From assembly GCF_021729035.1 (NCBI RefSeq), contig NZ_JAJSAP010000001.1:558001-622000 (forward strand): 64,000 bases of DNA. The letters run 5' to 3'. Position numbers and translations under genes: made by a program. This document shows, piece after piece, positions 1 to 8,157 of this stretch. Numbering within the stretch: position 1 is the stretch's first letter; each line of letters opens with the position of its first letter. The notes under the pieces are model-generated. The model searched no databases and was not told where the DNA came from. It was given only the letters and a program-made list of their open reading frames with translations. Origin of the DNA: Microbulbifer sediminum. Lineage in GTDB: Bacteria; Pseudomonadota; Gammaproteobacteria; Pseudomonadales; Cellvibrionaceae.

Positions 1-1
1 G

Positions 2-778
2 GAACTGCGCACCAGCCACCGCTACCTGGTGCAGAAAGCCCTGACCCTGAGCACCCAGGGCGACATGGAAAACGCCAGGCCATTGCTGCTGGAGGCTCTG
101 GAGATCGACGAAAACAACATGAGTGTGATCTCCCTGCTGGCCGCCAACGAGCTCGACAGTGGACGCCCGCAAGAGACCATCCGCCTGCTGCAGAATGCCG
201 GTACCGGCCAGCTGGGGACCATGGATACCTACAACCTGTGCCTGGCCTATTACATCGAGAAACAGTTCGAGCGGGCCCAGGCCTGCTTCGCCGGCGTATC
301 GGAACGGGCACCGCGGGATGCCGACTCCGTGCTGTACCAGTCTGAGATCGCCCGTGTCCGGGGAAAGCCGGACCAGGCCCGGCAACTGGCAGAGAAAGCC
401 CTGTCGCTGACAGAAGGGCGAGACGACTGGGAGGGGCTGCTGATGCGCGCCCGCGCCTATGCCGAACTGGGGCTGCCGGACAGGGCAATCAGCACCCTGA
501 TGCAGATTCGCCGTTCCGCCCCGGATGACCTCTACGTAAACTACGCCCGCGCCCAGGTCTACATCGCCAGCGGCGACCTGGTCTCCACCCGGGCACACGT
601 GCAGAAAACCCTCGAACAGGGGCTCTCGCCCATCTGGTACAACACCGCCCGCTTCGCGCCCATCTGCAGCAACCGCAAGTTCGCCCAGCTGCGCAAGGAG
701 CACCCGGTGCTGTGCCAGCCGCGGCAACAGGAACCCACCCGCATGGCGCGGGGCCAATCCACCGGGGGCCAGGGCTAG
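2..778 (+). CDS. TPR-repeat protein, 5' end outside the window
   Basis: The reading frame is open to the left edge of the window, so the true start lies upstream and only the C-terminal part (about 258 residues) is visible. It consists of degenerate tetratricopeptide helices (for example around the stretches NLCLAYYIEKQFERAQACF and RARAYAELGLPDRAI) and has no signal peptide or membrane segment in view. Its last 50 residues (TLEQGLSPIWYNTARF followed by a conserved Cys) resemble the C-terminus of the kinase gene that follows (TLLKNGMGPKFFILPVFKKLC). I infer that this is the C-terminal end of a paralogous TPR kinase or a related TPR protein in tandem. TPR arrays mediate protein-protein contacts; the partner is unknown. 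Confidence 0.75.
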   Translation, partial: ELRTSHRYLVQKALTLSTQGDMENARPLLLEALEIDENNMSVISLLAANELDSGRPQETIRLLQNAGTGQLGTMDTYNLCLAYYIEKQFERAQACFAGVSERAPRDADSVLYQSEIARVRGKPDQARQLAEKALSLTEGRDDWEGLLMRARAYAELGLPDRAISTLMQIRRSAPDDLYVNYARAQVYIASGDLVSTRAHVQKTLEQGLSPIWYNTARFAPICSNRKFAQLRKEHPVLCQPRQQEPTRMARGQSTGGQG

Positions 779-828
779 CGCCGGGGCGCCGCCACAGGAA
801 AAGCAAAGAAACACAACAGTACCCGGCC

Positions 829-869
829 AGGAACAGGAACAGGAACAGGAACAGGAACAGGAACAGGAA
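829..869 (+). repeat. Hexanucleotide tandem repeat (AGGAAC)n
   Basis: Six perfect copies of AGGAAC plus five bases of a seventh occupy positions 829-869. They lie in the 204-base gap between the TPR gene and the kinase gene, about 114 bases before the kinase start. No gene lies in this gap. Copy-number change would alter promoter or leader spacing without affecting any reading frame. Confidence 0.9.
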
Positions 870-982
870 ATAGTACCGCCATCTTAAAAGCGGTACACTG
901 CTGCCAAGTCGCCCGCAGGCAACCAGGAGCACGGCCTGCAAGGGCGGGGATGTACCGGACCTGTCGTCTCCAACAAGAATAA

Positions 983-3553
983 ATGGCCATGGAAATCGCC
1001 GAACCACCACAGTCCCTGCTCGGTCGCTACCGGGTCGAGCGCGCGCTCGGCGCCGGCGGTATGGGCGTGGTGTACCTGGCCCGCGACACCCAGCTGCAGC
1101 GCCCGGTGGCCATCAAGCAGCTGCGCGCTGACGCCACCACCGAGTCCGCCGGCGCCCGCATCCGCTCCGAGGCCCGCCTGCTGGCCCAGCTCAACCACCC
1201 CAATATTGTCCAGCTGTACGACGTGATCGAGCGCGATGGCGATATCGCGCTGGTAATGGAGTACGTGGAGGGCACCACCCTCAAGGAGTGGATGCGCGAG
1301 CGCACCCCCACCCTGCGGGAGAAGCTGGACCTGCTGATGCAGATCTGCCGCGGTCTGTCCGAGGCCCACAGCCTGGGCATCGTCCACCGCGACCTGAAGC
1401 CGGACAATATTCTGCTGGCCATCGGCACCGGCGGGGTCACGGCCAAGATCACCGATTTTGGCATCGCCAAGTCGCTGCAGCAGGAAAGTACCGATATCAC
1501 CCGCGAGGACCATGTGGCCGGCACCGTGGACGCCATGTCCCCGGAACAGCTGCAGGGCCAGACCCTGTGCCCGCGCAGCGACCTGTTCAGCCTGGGCGCC
1601 ATCGCCTACCAGCTGCTGTGCAACGCCCGCCCGCTCGACAAGGGCGACGGCGGCAGCCTGGCACTGGCCCACAAGGTAATTCACGAACCGCATATCCCGC
1701 CGCAGCAGGCCTGCCCCGAACTGCCGGAGCCCCTGGCCGCCCTGCTCGACCGCCTGCTGGCCAAGCAGCCCGGGGCACGCCCGGAATCCGCCCAGCAGGT
1801 CTACGAGGCGCTGGCCTTCCTGCACCAGCACCAGGCCGCCGACACCGACAGCGACGAATTCTCCGCCACCGTCACCGCCCTGCTGCGCAAGCCCCCCAGC
1901 CAGCGCCGCAAGCTGTACAAACGGCTCGGCTACACCGCCGCCCTGGGCGCCCTCACCGTCGCCGGCTACTTCGGCTGGGAATACGCCACCCGCCTGGAGC
2001 CGCAATATATCGCCGTCATGCCGGTGGAAATCAGCGGCGAGGTACGTGGCGAGGACAACGCCAAAGCCCTCACCGCCACCATGGTGCGCCAGGCGCTGAT
2101 GAATTCCGTCTCACAACTGAAAGCCAGCGCGCTGGTGAGCTTTACCCCGAAAGAGGGGCAGGATTTTGACGCACAACTGCAGGCATTGCGGGACAAGGGC
2201 GTGACGGATGCGCTGTTTGCGCGGCTGGAGTGTGCGCGGGTGCGGTGTGAGATTGAGTTGCAACGGATTGGGCCGATAGACAGTCAAATACGTAACCAAG
2301 CTGGCATGACGCTATTGGCGAGCAAGCAACGGGAATCAAGCTACTCATTGACAAATATAGCTCTTAGTCTTTTTGACAAGCAGTATCATGGCCCAGCCAA
2401 TTCCGCACAAATGCTTTCTATAGCGGATTACCAAACATATATTGCCATACTGTCAAGAACTGAAAACAAGGACATACGGGAAGAAGACCTTAATACCCTT
2501 AGAAAATTATTAAACAAAAACCCTGAAAACCTCAACCTTTACAGACTATTCACCAAGCTTTCCTGGCAAACATTTACGATCACTAATGATAGATCGTATA
2601 TCTTTGAGGGCCTCACGTTACTTAAAAACCTGGGCTCCAATATCGACAACAAAAAAATAATACTTGAGCTTGAGCTTGTCTTAAGAGGTTTTCTAAACGA
2701 CGAAGAAAAATTCGATAGCACAATCAAAGAGTTACAGACTGAAGGATTCCCATCCGCACATTTATTAACCCAACGAGCAAGATTTTCAAGAAACCAAGGA
2801 AATTACGAGCAAAGCTTAAATTATGCCAAGCAGGCCAATCAGCTAAACCCATCAGCAGAAAACCATTACCTGATTGCGCTCAACCAATACCATATGGGCA
2901 ACTATCAGTCCTCAATCGAGCAATTAACCAAAATCATAAATAAACACCCAAATCACTGGACCTCATATAAAACCTTGGGTGCAATCTTTCTCGAATCAGG
3001 TGAATATGAAAAGGCCAAAAACATCTACAAAAAAATACCTGACGGCTTTCGCACCTGGCACATGTACACCAACATTGGAACCGCATACTTTCTTGAAGGA
3101 AATTACACAGCCGCCTTGCAGAGCTACGACCGCTCTCTCAAACTATCAAAAAACGATCCAAGCACACTAGGTAATATTGCAGAAATATACCTAATAACTG
3201 GCAAATCAGAAAAGGCGCTAGAATCGTTCAAAAGACTACAATCGATAACATCGAAGCAGGACAGCCCGACCTCGAAGAGGTATTACGCCCTTTCCACCGC
3301 TTATCTTGGGGAGAAATCTAGATCAATTGAACTAGCACACAAGCTTATTAATAAATATCCAGATGACCCCAATATCAAATTTACTGCCGCTCAAATATAT
3401 TTACTGGCAGATGAATACAGATCTGCCAACTACTTTGTTGAAACACTTTTAAAAAACGGGATGGGCCCAAAGTTTTTTATACTACCTGTATTTAAAAAAC
3501 TTTGCGGCCTACCCGAGACTTCAAAAATAGTAAATGAACAACTCTGCAATTGA
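983..3553 (+). CDS. Membrane-anchored Ser/Thr protein kinase with C-terminal TPR domain
   Basis: This 856-residue Hanks-type (PknB-like) kinase phosphorylates Ser/Thr on unknown proteins. The kinase domain spans about residues 15-275 and is complete: glycine loop GAGGMGVVY (23-31), Lys45, Glu63, the catalytic loop HRDLKPDN (135-142), DFG (158-160), and GTVDAMSPEQ in the activation segment. A single membrane helix lies at about 314-332, so the kinase would be cytoplasmic and the remainder periplasmic. The C-terminal half (about 440-850) is a TPR-type helical array. Base composition changes abruptly inside the gene: the 60 bases from 1741 hold 45 G+C, the 60 bases from 2641 only 19. The AT-rich half begins near 2280-2340, suggesting a recombined or horizontally acquired C-terminal region. 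The start at 983 places the glycine loop at a normal distance from the N-terminus. Confidence 0.93.
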   Translation: MAMEIAEPPQSLLGRYRVERALGAGGMGVVYLARDTQLQRPVAIKQLRADATTESAGARIRSEARLLAQLNHPNIVQLYDVIERDGDIALVMEYVEGTTLKEWMRERTPTLREKLDLLMQICRGLSEAHSLGIVHRDLKPDNILLAIGTGGVTAKITDFGIAKSLQQESTDITREDHVAGTVDAMSPEQLQGQTLCPRSDLFSLGAIAYQLLCNARPLDKGDGGSLALAHKVIHEPHIPPQQACPELPEPLAALLDRLLAKQPGARPESAQQVYEALAFLHQHQAADTDSDEFSATVTALLRKPPSQRRKLYKRLGYTAALGALTVAGYFGWEYATRLEPQYIAVMPVEISGEVRGEDNAKALTATMVRQALMNSVSQLKASALVSFTPKEGQDFDAQLQALRDKGVTDALFARLECARVRCEIELQRIGPIDSQIRNQAGMTLLASKQRESSYSLTNIALSLFDKQYHGPANSAQMLSIADYQTYIAILSRTENKDIREEDLNTLRKLLNKNPENLNLYRLFTKLSWQTFTITNDRSYIFEGLTLLKNLGSNIDNKKIILELELVLRGFLNDEEKFDSTIKELQTEGFPSAHLLTQRARFSRNQGNYEQSLNYAKQANQLNPSAENHYLIALNQYHMGNYQSSIEQLTKIINKHPNHWTSYKTLGAIFLESGEYEKAKNIYKKIPDGFRTWHMYTNIGTAYFLEGNYTAALQSYDRSLKLSKNDPSTLGNIAEIYLITGKSEKALESFKRLQSITSKQDSPTSKRYYALSTAYLGEKSRSIELAHKLINKYPDDPNIKFTAAQIYLLADEYRSANYFVETLLKNGMGPKFFILPVFKKLCGLPETSKIVNEQLCN

Positions 3554-3559
3554 CGAGAA

Positions 3560-4027
3560 TTAACTAGGCTCTACCACAACCGCCGGATCCTCAGACTTGT
3601 ATTTATGCCCATTTCGTCTCGCCACCCAACAGAACTGATATCGCCGCTGCGCTCCATTCTCCTTACGCTTTGGATCAAGCTCCAGATACAGCACTTGTCC
3701 ATCCTCTTCATCTACATAACTTTGAAACTCTGAGCGCACGCGCGGTGATTTGGGACGGCTACAGAAGTTGATACCCGGAATCCGGTTCCGGCCACACGAC
3801 TTGAAGTCCCAACTCCAACCCGCACCCTCGAGGGTAAACTTCAGAATGGCAGTCCCATAACCTCGCCCATCATTATTTAGGCTCTTGAATTCGGCCAGGA
3901 TATCGTCAACCACTTCCCCTTTGTCGTCAGTGATTACCCACTTCTGGTCATTCTGGGCCACCGGTGTCACCGTAAAGTTACGGGATACCAGCTCCTCCGC
4001 AGGCACGTCGATTTTGCATTCTTTCAT
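3560..4027 (-). CDS. Hypothetical protein, 155 aa
   Basis: The gene converges on the kinase gene with only six bases between the two stop codons. The 155-residue product has no signal peptide, no membrane segment and no family motif I recognise. It has a charged, probably soluble composition with four cysteines (residue 4, two near the middle in SCGRNR and NFCSRP, and FCWVAR near the C-terminus). Codon use is more moderate in GC than in core genes of the window, like the adjacent AT-rich half of the kinase, so both could have arrived together. Function unknown; an accessory or immunity-like role for the neighbouring kinase would be speculation. Confidence 0.6.
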   Translation of the reverse strand: MKECKIDVPAEELVSRNFTVTPVAQNDQKWVITDDKGEVVDDILAEFKSLNNDGRGYGTAILKFTLEGAGWSWDFKSCGRNRIPGINFCSRPKSPRVRSEFQSYVDEEDGQVLYLELDPKRKENGAQRRYQFCWVARRNGHKYKSEDPAVVVEPS

Positions 4028-4399
4028 TTTGTTTTATCCCCAATTCCCTATCCATTAGAAAAGATGAACCCGCACGCCCTTCCACCCGGCACCAAAGCTG
4101 CCTGGGCCAAGAGGGAACCTGTATCGAATTCGCAGAATTTTTGTGACGTGCGGCACGCGCACCAATGTACCATCAGCGCAGGGATCGCAGAAGCAAAATC
4201 AATTACAGGGGATTACATCTGCTTTTTAGAAAGGCCAGTGCAAACTTTGCAAGGTCATAACGCAGAGATTCCAACGGTAGAGGTTAGTAATTGACCACTG
4301 ACATCCGCAGCGGACTCCGGCCCACTGCCGGTTTTTGGTGCGTGCAGGAAGCAGTAATTCCGGACGCCACCCCATACAGGCTAGTAGGTGAGTGAAAAT

Positions 4400-4434
4400 A
4401 AAAAAAAACCGGCAGCAACCAGGTTACTGCCGGT
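4400..4434 (-). terminator. Intrinsic terminator on the minus strand
   Basis: ACCGGCAG (4408-4415) pairs with CTGCCGGT (4427-4434), and an inner AACC/GGTT pair extends the stem. On the minus strand the hairpin is followed by a run of T residues (the A-run at 4401-4408). No minus-strand gene lies to the right to supply a transcript, so it may end an unannotated small RNA. Confidence 0.75.
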
Positions 4435-4505
4435 CCGAATGATGGTCCCAGCCATCGACGGTTACAACAACACTATCAAGAGCGAAATGGAGCCTCCTTG
4501 CCCCG

Positions 4506-4586
4506 CGTCAGGCCCTTCCCCACACCCCGGCATTCAAAGGCTCTGTGAAAGCCGGGGCCGGCCTGACGATTCAGCTTGCGCTGAAT
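4506..4586. other. Nested inverted repeats, possible structured RNA
   Basis: CGTCAGGCC (4506-4514) pairs with GGCCTGACG (4560-4568) and encloses a second perfect stem, CCCCGGC (4525-4531) with GCCGGGG (4551-4557). Directly after it, ATTCAGC (4569-4575) pairs with GCTGAAT (4580-4586) over a TTGC loop. The arrangement resembles a structured RNA, but it matches no riboswitch consensus I know. It could be read from either strand: as the leader of the PLP-enzyme gene at 4945 or as part of a minus-strand RNA ending at 4400. Confidence 0.5.
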
Positions 4587-4944
4587 GGGTTTCCGCGCCA
4601 CGCCGGGTTTCCCGGGCTTGGCATATCGGATACAGCGGTCAGGGAACGGGCGTCCTGCGCGGACACATCACAGTGGCAATGTCCCCCCTGAACCATGACA
4701 GCTACTCTACGGGCCGGGGCATTACAGGTCGATCACACAGAATTACAGGCAATTACACCCGCCGGGCACAGGACAAACCGGTCAGGGGATCCCGCGTCGT
4801 CCGCAGGCCGCCCCCTGTTATTGCTCTGTCTCGTGGTGGCAACAGGTATCGGTGGCGGGATCCCCACCGCGCGCTGCCCGAACTGCCTGTGGTCAGCGGG
4901 TCTACGCTTGTGGCTGGCAAGGGCTCTGACCACAGGGGCGACCA

Positions 4945-6729
4945 ATGAACGAATCCATCGACCGGGCGCGGATACTGTCCCCGCGCCGCAACAGCTCGCA
5001 GGCCGGGGATATCCCGGCCCTGGCGCGGGAGCAACTGGCGCATTTCCATATCGACCCGGACAGCGAGCACGGCGGGCTGCTGCTGGACACGGCGGAGCAA
5101 CTGTACCGGGCCCAGGGCAATATCGCCGCTATGGTGGCACAGAGCGCCCGCATCCTCGGCGGCCTGGACCGGCGCGACCGTATTGCCTATTTCAACGCCA
5201 AGCGCTTTATGAGTTTCCAGCTGGCCAAGCTGTTGCACGAATTACAGGGCCCGCTGCGCGACAGCTTCCGCGGGCTGCAGGGGCAGCAGGAATTCAATGC
5301 CGCCACTCGCGGCGGCTACCCGTTGTTCGACAATATCCCCGCCGTGTTTGCCGCCACCCCGGTGATTGCCCGCACCGCCACTTACATCTACGCCTGCACC
5401 GAGTGGATCGGCGACGCTTTCCGCGGCCGCGAGCCCAGCCACGATATCTATTCCCGCCTTTTGAACCCCACCGCCATCGCGCTGGCCAACGCCATGGTGG
5501 GCCTGGAGTGCGGCCCCTATGCCGGCGACTACCTGGCGTGGAATTTCAATTCCGGGATGGCGGCGGTGGATGCATTGCTGGCCAACCAGCTGCGCCACGG
5601 GGATATCCTGGTTGTCTCGCGCCACGTCTACGGCGGCGTGCACCAGATACTGCAGGACCATTATGCCCGGGAGGACAAGCTGGCCATCCGGCTGGTGTGG
5701 TTCGATGGCACCAGCGGGGAGGAATTCGAGCAGTGCCTGCGGGCGGCGCGCGGCGCGCATGAGGAAGCACTCACTTCCGGGGCGCGGATGAGCGTCTACC
5801 TGGAGTCCCCCTGCAATCCGCACGGCACCATGCTCGACGTTCCCGCGATCTGCGCGGCGGCCCACCGCAGCGGGCTGACGGTCATGCTGGATTCCACCCT
5901 GGCCACGCCATTCCTCAACCGGCCGCTGCAGCGGCGCGACCCGGTGGAGCGGCCGGACTTTGTGCTGCACTCCTACACCAAGGATATCGGCGGCACCGGT
6001 GCCGCCACCGCCGGCGTGGTCATCGGCACGGCGCACCGCATGTTTATTCCCAAGGGCGAGACGGCGAATGGGCTGGACTGGAGCGCATGCCTGTTCTGGG
6101 ATGTGTATTACATCAAGGGCGCGTTCCTGGATGCGGACAAGGCCTGGCAGGTGCACGAGGGCCTGCGCACCCTGGAAATGCGCATGCTGAAGAAGTGCAT
6201 CAACACCCTGTGCCTGGCCCACTTTTTTGCCAGCCACCCCCAGGTCCGGGTCAACAGCCACGCACTGGAAAACGACGCCAACGCACCGCTGCGGGAAAAG
6301 CTGCTGCACCTGGGGCTGCCGGTGCCGCTGTTCACCATTGATATGGAGGGCGCCGGCCTGCCCACCGGTGCCTTCCAGCGCTTTTTCGATTCGCTCGAGC
6401 CCGGCTTCGGCCAGATGGTGAGCCTGGGGCAGACCAATACCATGGTGCTGTGCCCGGCACTCACCTCCCACTCTGAACTGAGTGAAGAGGCGCAGCGCGC
6501 CGCACACATCTATCCCACCACCCTGCGCATCTCGGTGGGCGACGAGGATATGGCGCCGCTCGTGGCCCAGGTGCTTCTCTGCGCCCGCTTGCACCTGGAC
6601 CCGGACAGCCCCGGCTTCAGCGCGGGCTTTATGTCCCCGGAAGATGCGGACGCCATGTTTGCGCGTTTTTATACGCAAGTGCACGGGCGGGTGGCGCGGG
6701 AATTTCCACAGGTGGCGGATTACCTCTGA
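4945..6729 (+). CDS. Cys/Met-metabolism PLP-dependent enzyme, long form
   Basis: The central and C-terminal parts belong to the cystathionine gamma-synthase/gamma-lyase fold-type I family. They contain the aromatic-flanked YLESPCNP segment, the aspartate of VMLDSTLATPF that contacts the PLP ring nitrogen, and the Schiff-base lysine in HSYTKDIGG (Lys346). At 594 residues it is about 200 longer than classical family members; the extra length is an N-terminal region of about 150 residues with no recognised domain. Reactions in the family are beta/gamma eliminations or replacements on sulfur amino acids; the exact substrate cannot be read from sequence. The ATG at 4945 follows a purine-rich AGGGGCG. 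No methionine or cysteine biosynthesis genes are adjacent. Confidence 0.85.
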   Translation: MNESIDRARILSPRRNSSQAGDIPALAREQLAHFHIDPDSEHGGLLLDTAEQLYRAQGNIAAMVAQSARILGGLDRRDRIAYFNAKRFMSFQLAKLLHELQGPLRDSFRGLQGQQEFNAATRGGYPLFDNIPAVFAATPVIARTATYIYACTEWIGDAFRGREPSHDIYSRLLNPTAIALANAMVGLECGPYAGDYLAWNFNSGMAAVDALLANQLRHGDILVVSRHVYGGVHQILQDHYAREDKLAIRLVWFDGTSGEEFEQCLRAARGAHEEALTSGARMSVYLESPCNPHGTMLDVPAICAAAHRSGLTVMLDSTLATPFLNRPLQRRDPVERPDFVLHSYTKDIGGTGAATAGVVIGTAHRMFIPKGETANGLDWSACLFWDVYYIKGAFLDADKAWQVHEGLRTLEMRMLKKCINTLCLAHFFASHPQVRVNSHALENDANAPLREKLLHLGLPVPLFTIDMEGAGLPTGAFQRFFDSLEPGFGQMVSLGQTNTMVLCPALTSHSELSEEAQRAAHIYPTTLRISVGDEDMAPLVAQVLLCARLHLDPDSPGFSAGFMSPEDADAMFARFYTQVHGRVAREFPQVADYL

Positions 6730-6795
6730 CCGCAACAGGCTGCGCCGGCGACTGCTGTTGCCATAACTTTACCAGTGGGGGCTGTGTGGCGCCGC

Positions 6796-6824
6796 TTGTT
6801 GCACTATCTTATATCCCGTAATAT
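6796..6824 (+). promoter_or_regulatory. Candidate sigma-70 promoter for the protease-FHA-hisC unit
   Basis: TTGTTG (6796-6801) and TAATAT (6819-6824) are separated by 17 bases, a good match in spacing. They lie about 35 bases before the ATG of the secreted protease, in an otherwise empty 129-base gap. Confidence 0.45.
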
Positions 6825-6858
6825 CCACGGCCTTCTGCCCATAATTTAATCACACATA

Positions 6859-8157
6859 ATGCCCAGAATTTGCATGCGCCTACTGATACTGCTGTTGTGC
6901 TGTTTTTCCGGTTTCGCCGCGGCGCAGAGCTACGAGCAACTGTACAGCGACTATCGCGACACACTGTACCAGATCCGCCTGATCGAGAAGACTTCCAATT
7001 CCAAGGCCGCGATCGGCTCGGCCTTCCAGATTTCCGCCGATGGCCTGCTGGCCACCAACTACCACGTGGTGGCGGAAGCCGTCAGCGACCCGGACAAGTA
7101 CCTGCTGGAATTTGTTTCGGTGGACGGGGACAAGGGCAACCTGAAGCTGCTGGATATCGACGTGATCAACGACCTGGCGATCCTGCGCCTGGAGCGGCCC
7201 GGCAAGTCCCACCTGCAGCTGGCCAGTGACACCCCGAAACGGGGCGAGACCATCGTCTCGCTGGGCAACCCGCTGGATCTGGGCATGACCCTGATTCCCG
7301 GCACCTATAACGGGATTGCCACCGGCAGCTTCTACGACCGCATTCACTTTGCCGGCTCCATCAACCCCGGTATGAGCGGCGGCCCCGCCATCAATACCCG
7401 CGGCCAGGTAGTGGGCATCAACGTGGCCACCGCGGGCAACCAGGTGAGTTTCCTGGTACCGGTGGAGAAACTCTCCCGCCTGCTGTCCCACTACCGCAGG
7501 GAGGCAAACTCCGTCGACCTGCACGCGGTCACCAGCCAGCAACTGAAGGCCAACCAGCAGCGCATCATCGAAGCCATCCTCGGCGCCGAGTGGAAAAAGC
7601 GCGCCCTGGGTGAGGCCAAGGTAGTCGGGGAGATCATTCCCGCCATCCAGTGCTGGGGCAATACAGAGGAAGACGAGGACAACCCGGTCAAGCGTATCGA
7701 CAAGGGCTGCACCGGCCAGGACGTGGTGTTCCTCGCCGATGACTTCAATACCGGGCGGGTGGAATACGAGTTTTTCTGGTTCGAGGCCGAGGACCTGCTG
7801 CCCGCCCGTTTCTACAGCGAATACGAGCGCCAGATGAGCACCTTCTTCCCCGGCAACGACGCCGGCGAGGAGGATGTCACCAACTTCAAGTGCAAGCAGT
7901 CATTCACCGCCCAGCCGCGTAACGGCCGGCCGGGGGTACCCAAGGCCGAGAACAACAAGCCACCGGTGATCGCCCGCACCAGCTACTGCGTGCGCCGCTA
8001 CAAGGATTTCCCCGACCTCTATGACATCTTCTACCTGAGCCTGAGCGTCGACCGGGAGAACAACGCGCTGGTGAGCCACTTCACCCTGTCCGGCTTTACC
8101 CAGGAATCCGCCGAGGCGTTTACCGAGAAGTTTACGAGCGAGATCCAATGGCACTGA
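6859..8157 (+). CDS. Secreted trypsin-like serine protease (S1C-like)
   Basis: The 432-residue product has a cleavable signal peptide (residues 1-22, hydrophobic core then AAAQS). A chymotrypsin-fold protease domain follows, with the catalytic triad visible as His69 in TNYHVV, Asp105 in NDLAIL and Ser173 in GMSGGP, the pattern of DegP/HtrA-like and S1C peptidases. No PDZ domain follows; instead there is about 200 residues of unrecognised C-terminal sequence with several cysteines (for example CWGN, GCTGQD, FKCKQS, YCVRRY). It acts in the periplasm or outside the cell. Its stop overlaps the start of the FHA gene by 10 bases, so the two are translationally coupled. Confidence 0.85.
   Translation: MPRICMRLLILLLCCFSGFAAAQSYEQLYSDYRDTLYQIRLIEKTSNSKAAIGSAFQISADGLLATNYHVVAEAVSDPDKYLLEFVSVDGDKGNLKLLDIDVINDLAILRLERPGKSHLQLASDTPKRGETIVSLGNPLDLGMTLIPGTYNGIATGSFYDRIHFAGSINPGMSGGPAINTRGQVVGINVATAGNQVSFLVPVEKLSRLLSHYRREANSVDLHAVTSQQLKANQQRIIEAILGAEWKKRALGEAKVVGEIIPAIQCWGNTEEDEDNPVKRIDKGCTGQDVVFLADDFNTGRVEYEFFWFEAEDLLPARFYSEYERQMSTFFPGNDAGEEDVTNFKCKQSFTAQPRNGRPGVPKAENNKPPVIARTSYCVRRYKDFPDLYDIFYLSLSVDRENNALVSHFTLSGFTQESAEAFTEKFTSEIQWH

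Larger units (their letters stand above)
4028..4944. other. Gene-free stretch of about 900 bases
   Basis: Two open frames occur here (4064-4294 and 4388-4948, plus strand), but neither has a ribosome-binding site or family resemblance. The second starts within an A-tract and hairpin and runs into the next gene, so I do not call them. The stretch contains a minus-strand intrinsic terminator (4400-4434) and a set of nested hairpins (4506-4586), described separately. The octamer ATTACAGG occurs near 4202, 4721 and 4742 without clear regular spacing. Confidence 0.5.

Noticed and set aside
4064-4294. A 76-residue frame upstream of the hypothetical gene
   Set aside because: It has no ribosome-binding site, no family match, and codon use unlike neighbouring genes.
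4388-4948. A 186-residue frame ending in the start of the PLP-enzyme gene
   Set aside because: It starts at a GTG before an A-run, crosses the terminator hairpin and nested stems, and has no recognisable protein character.
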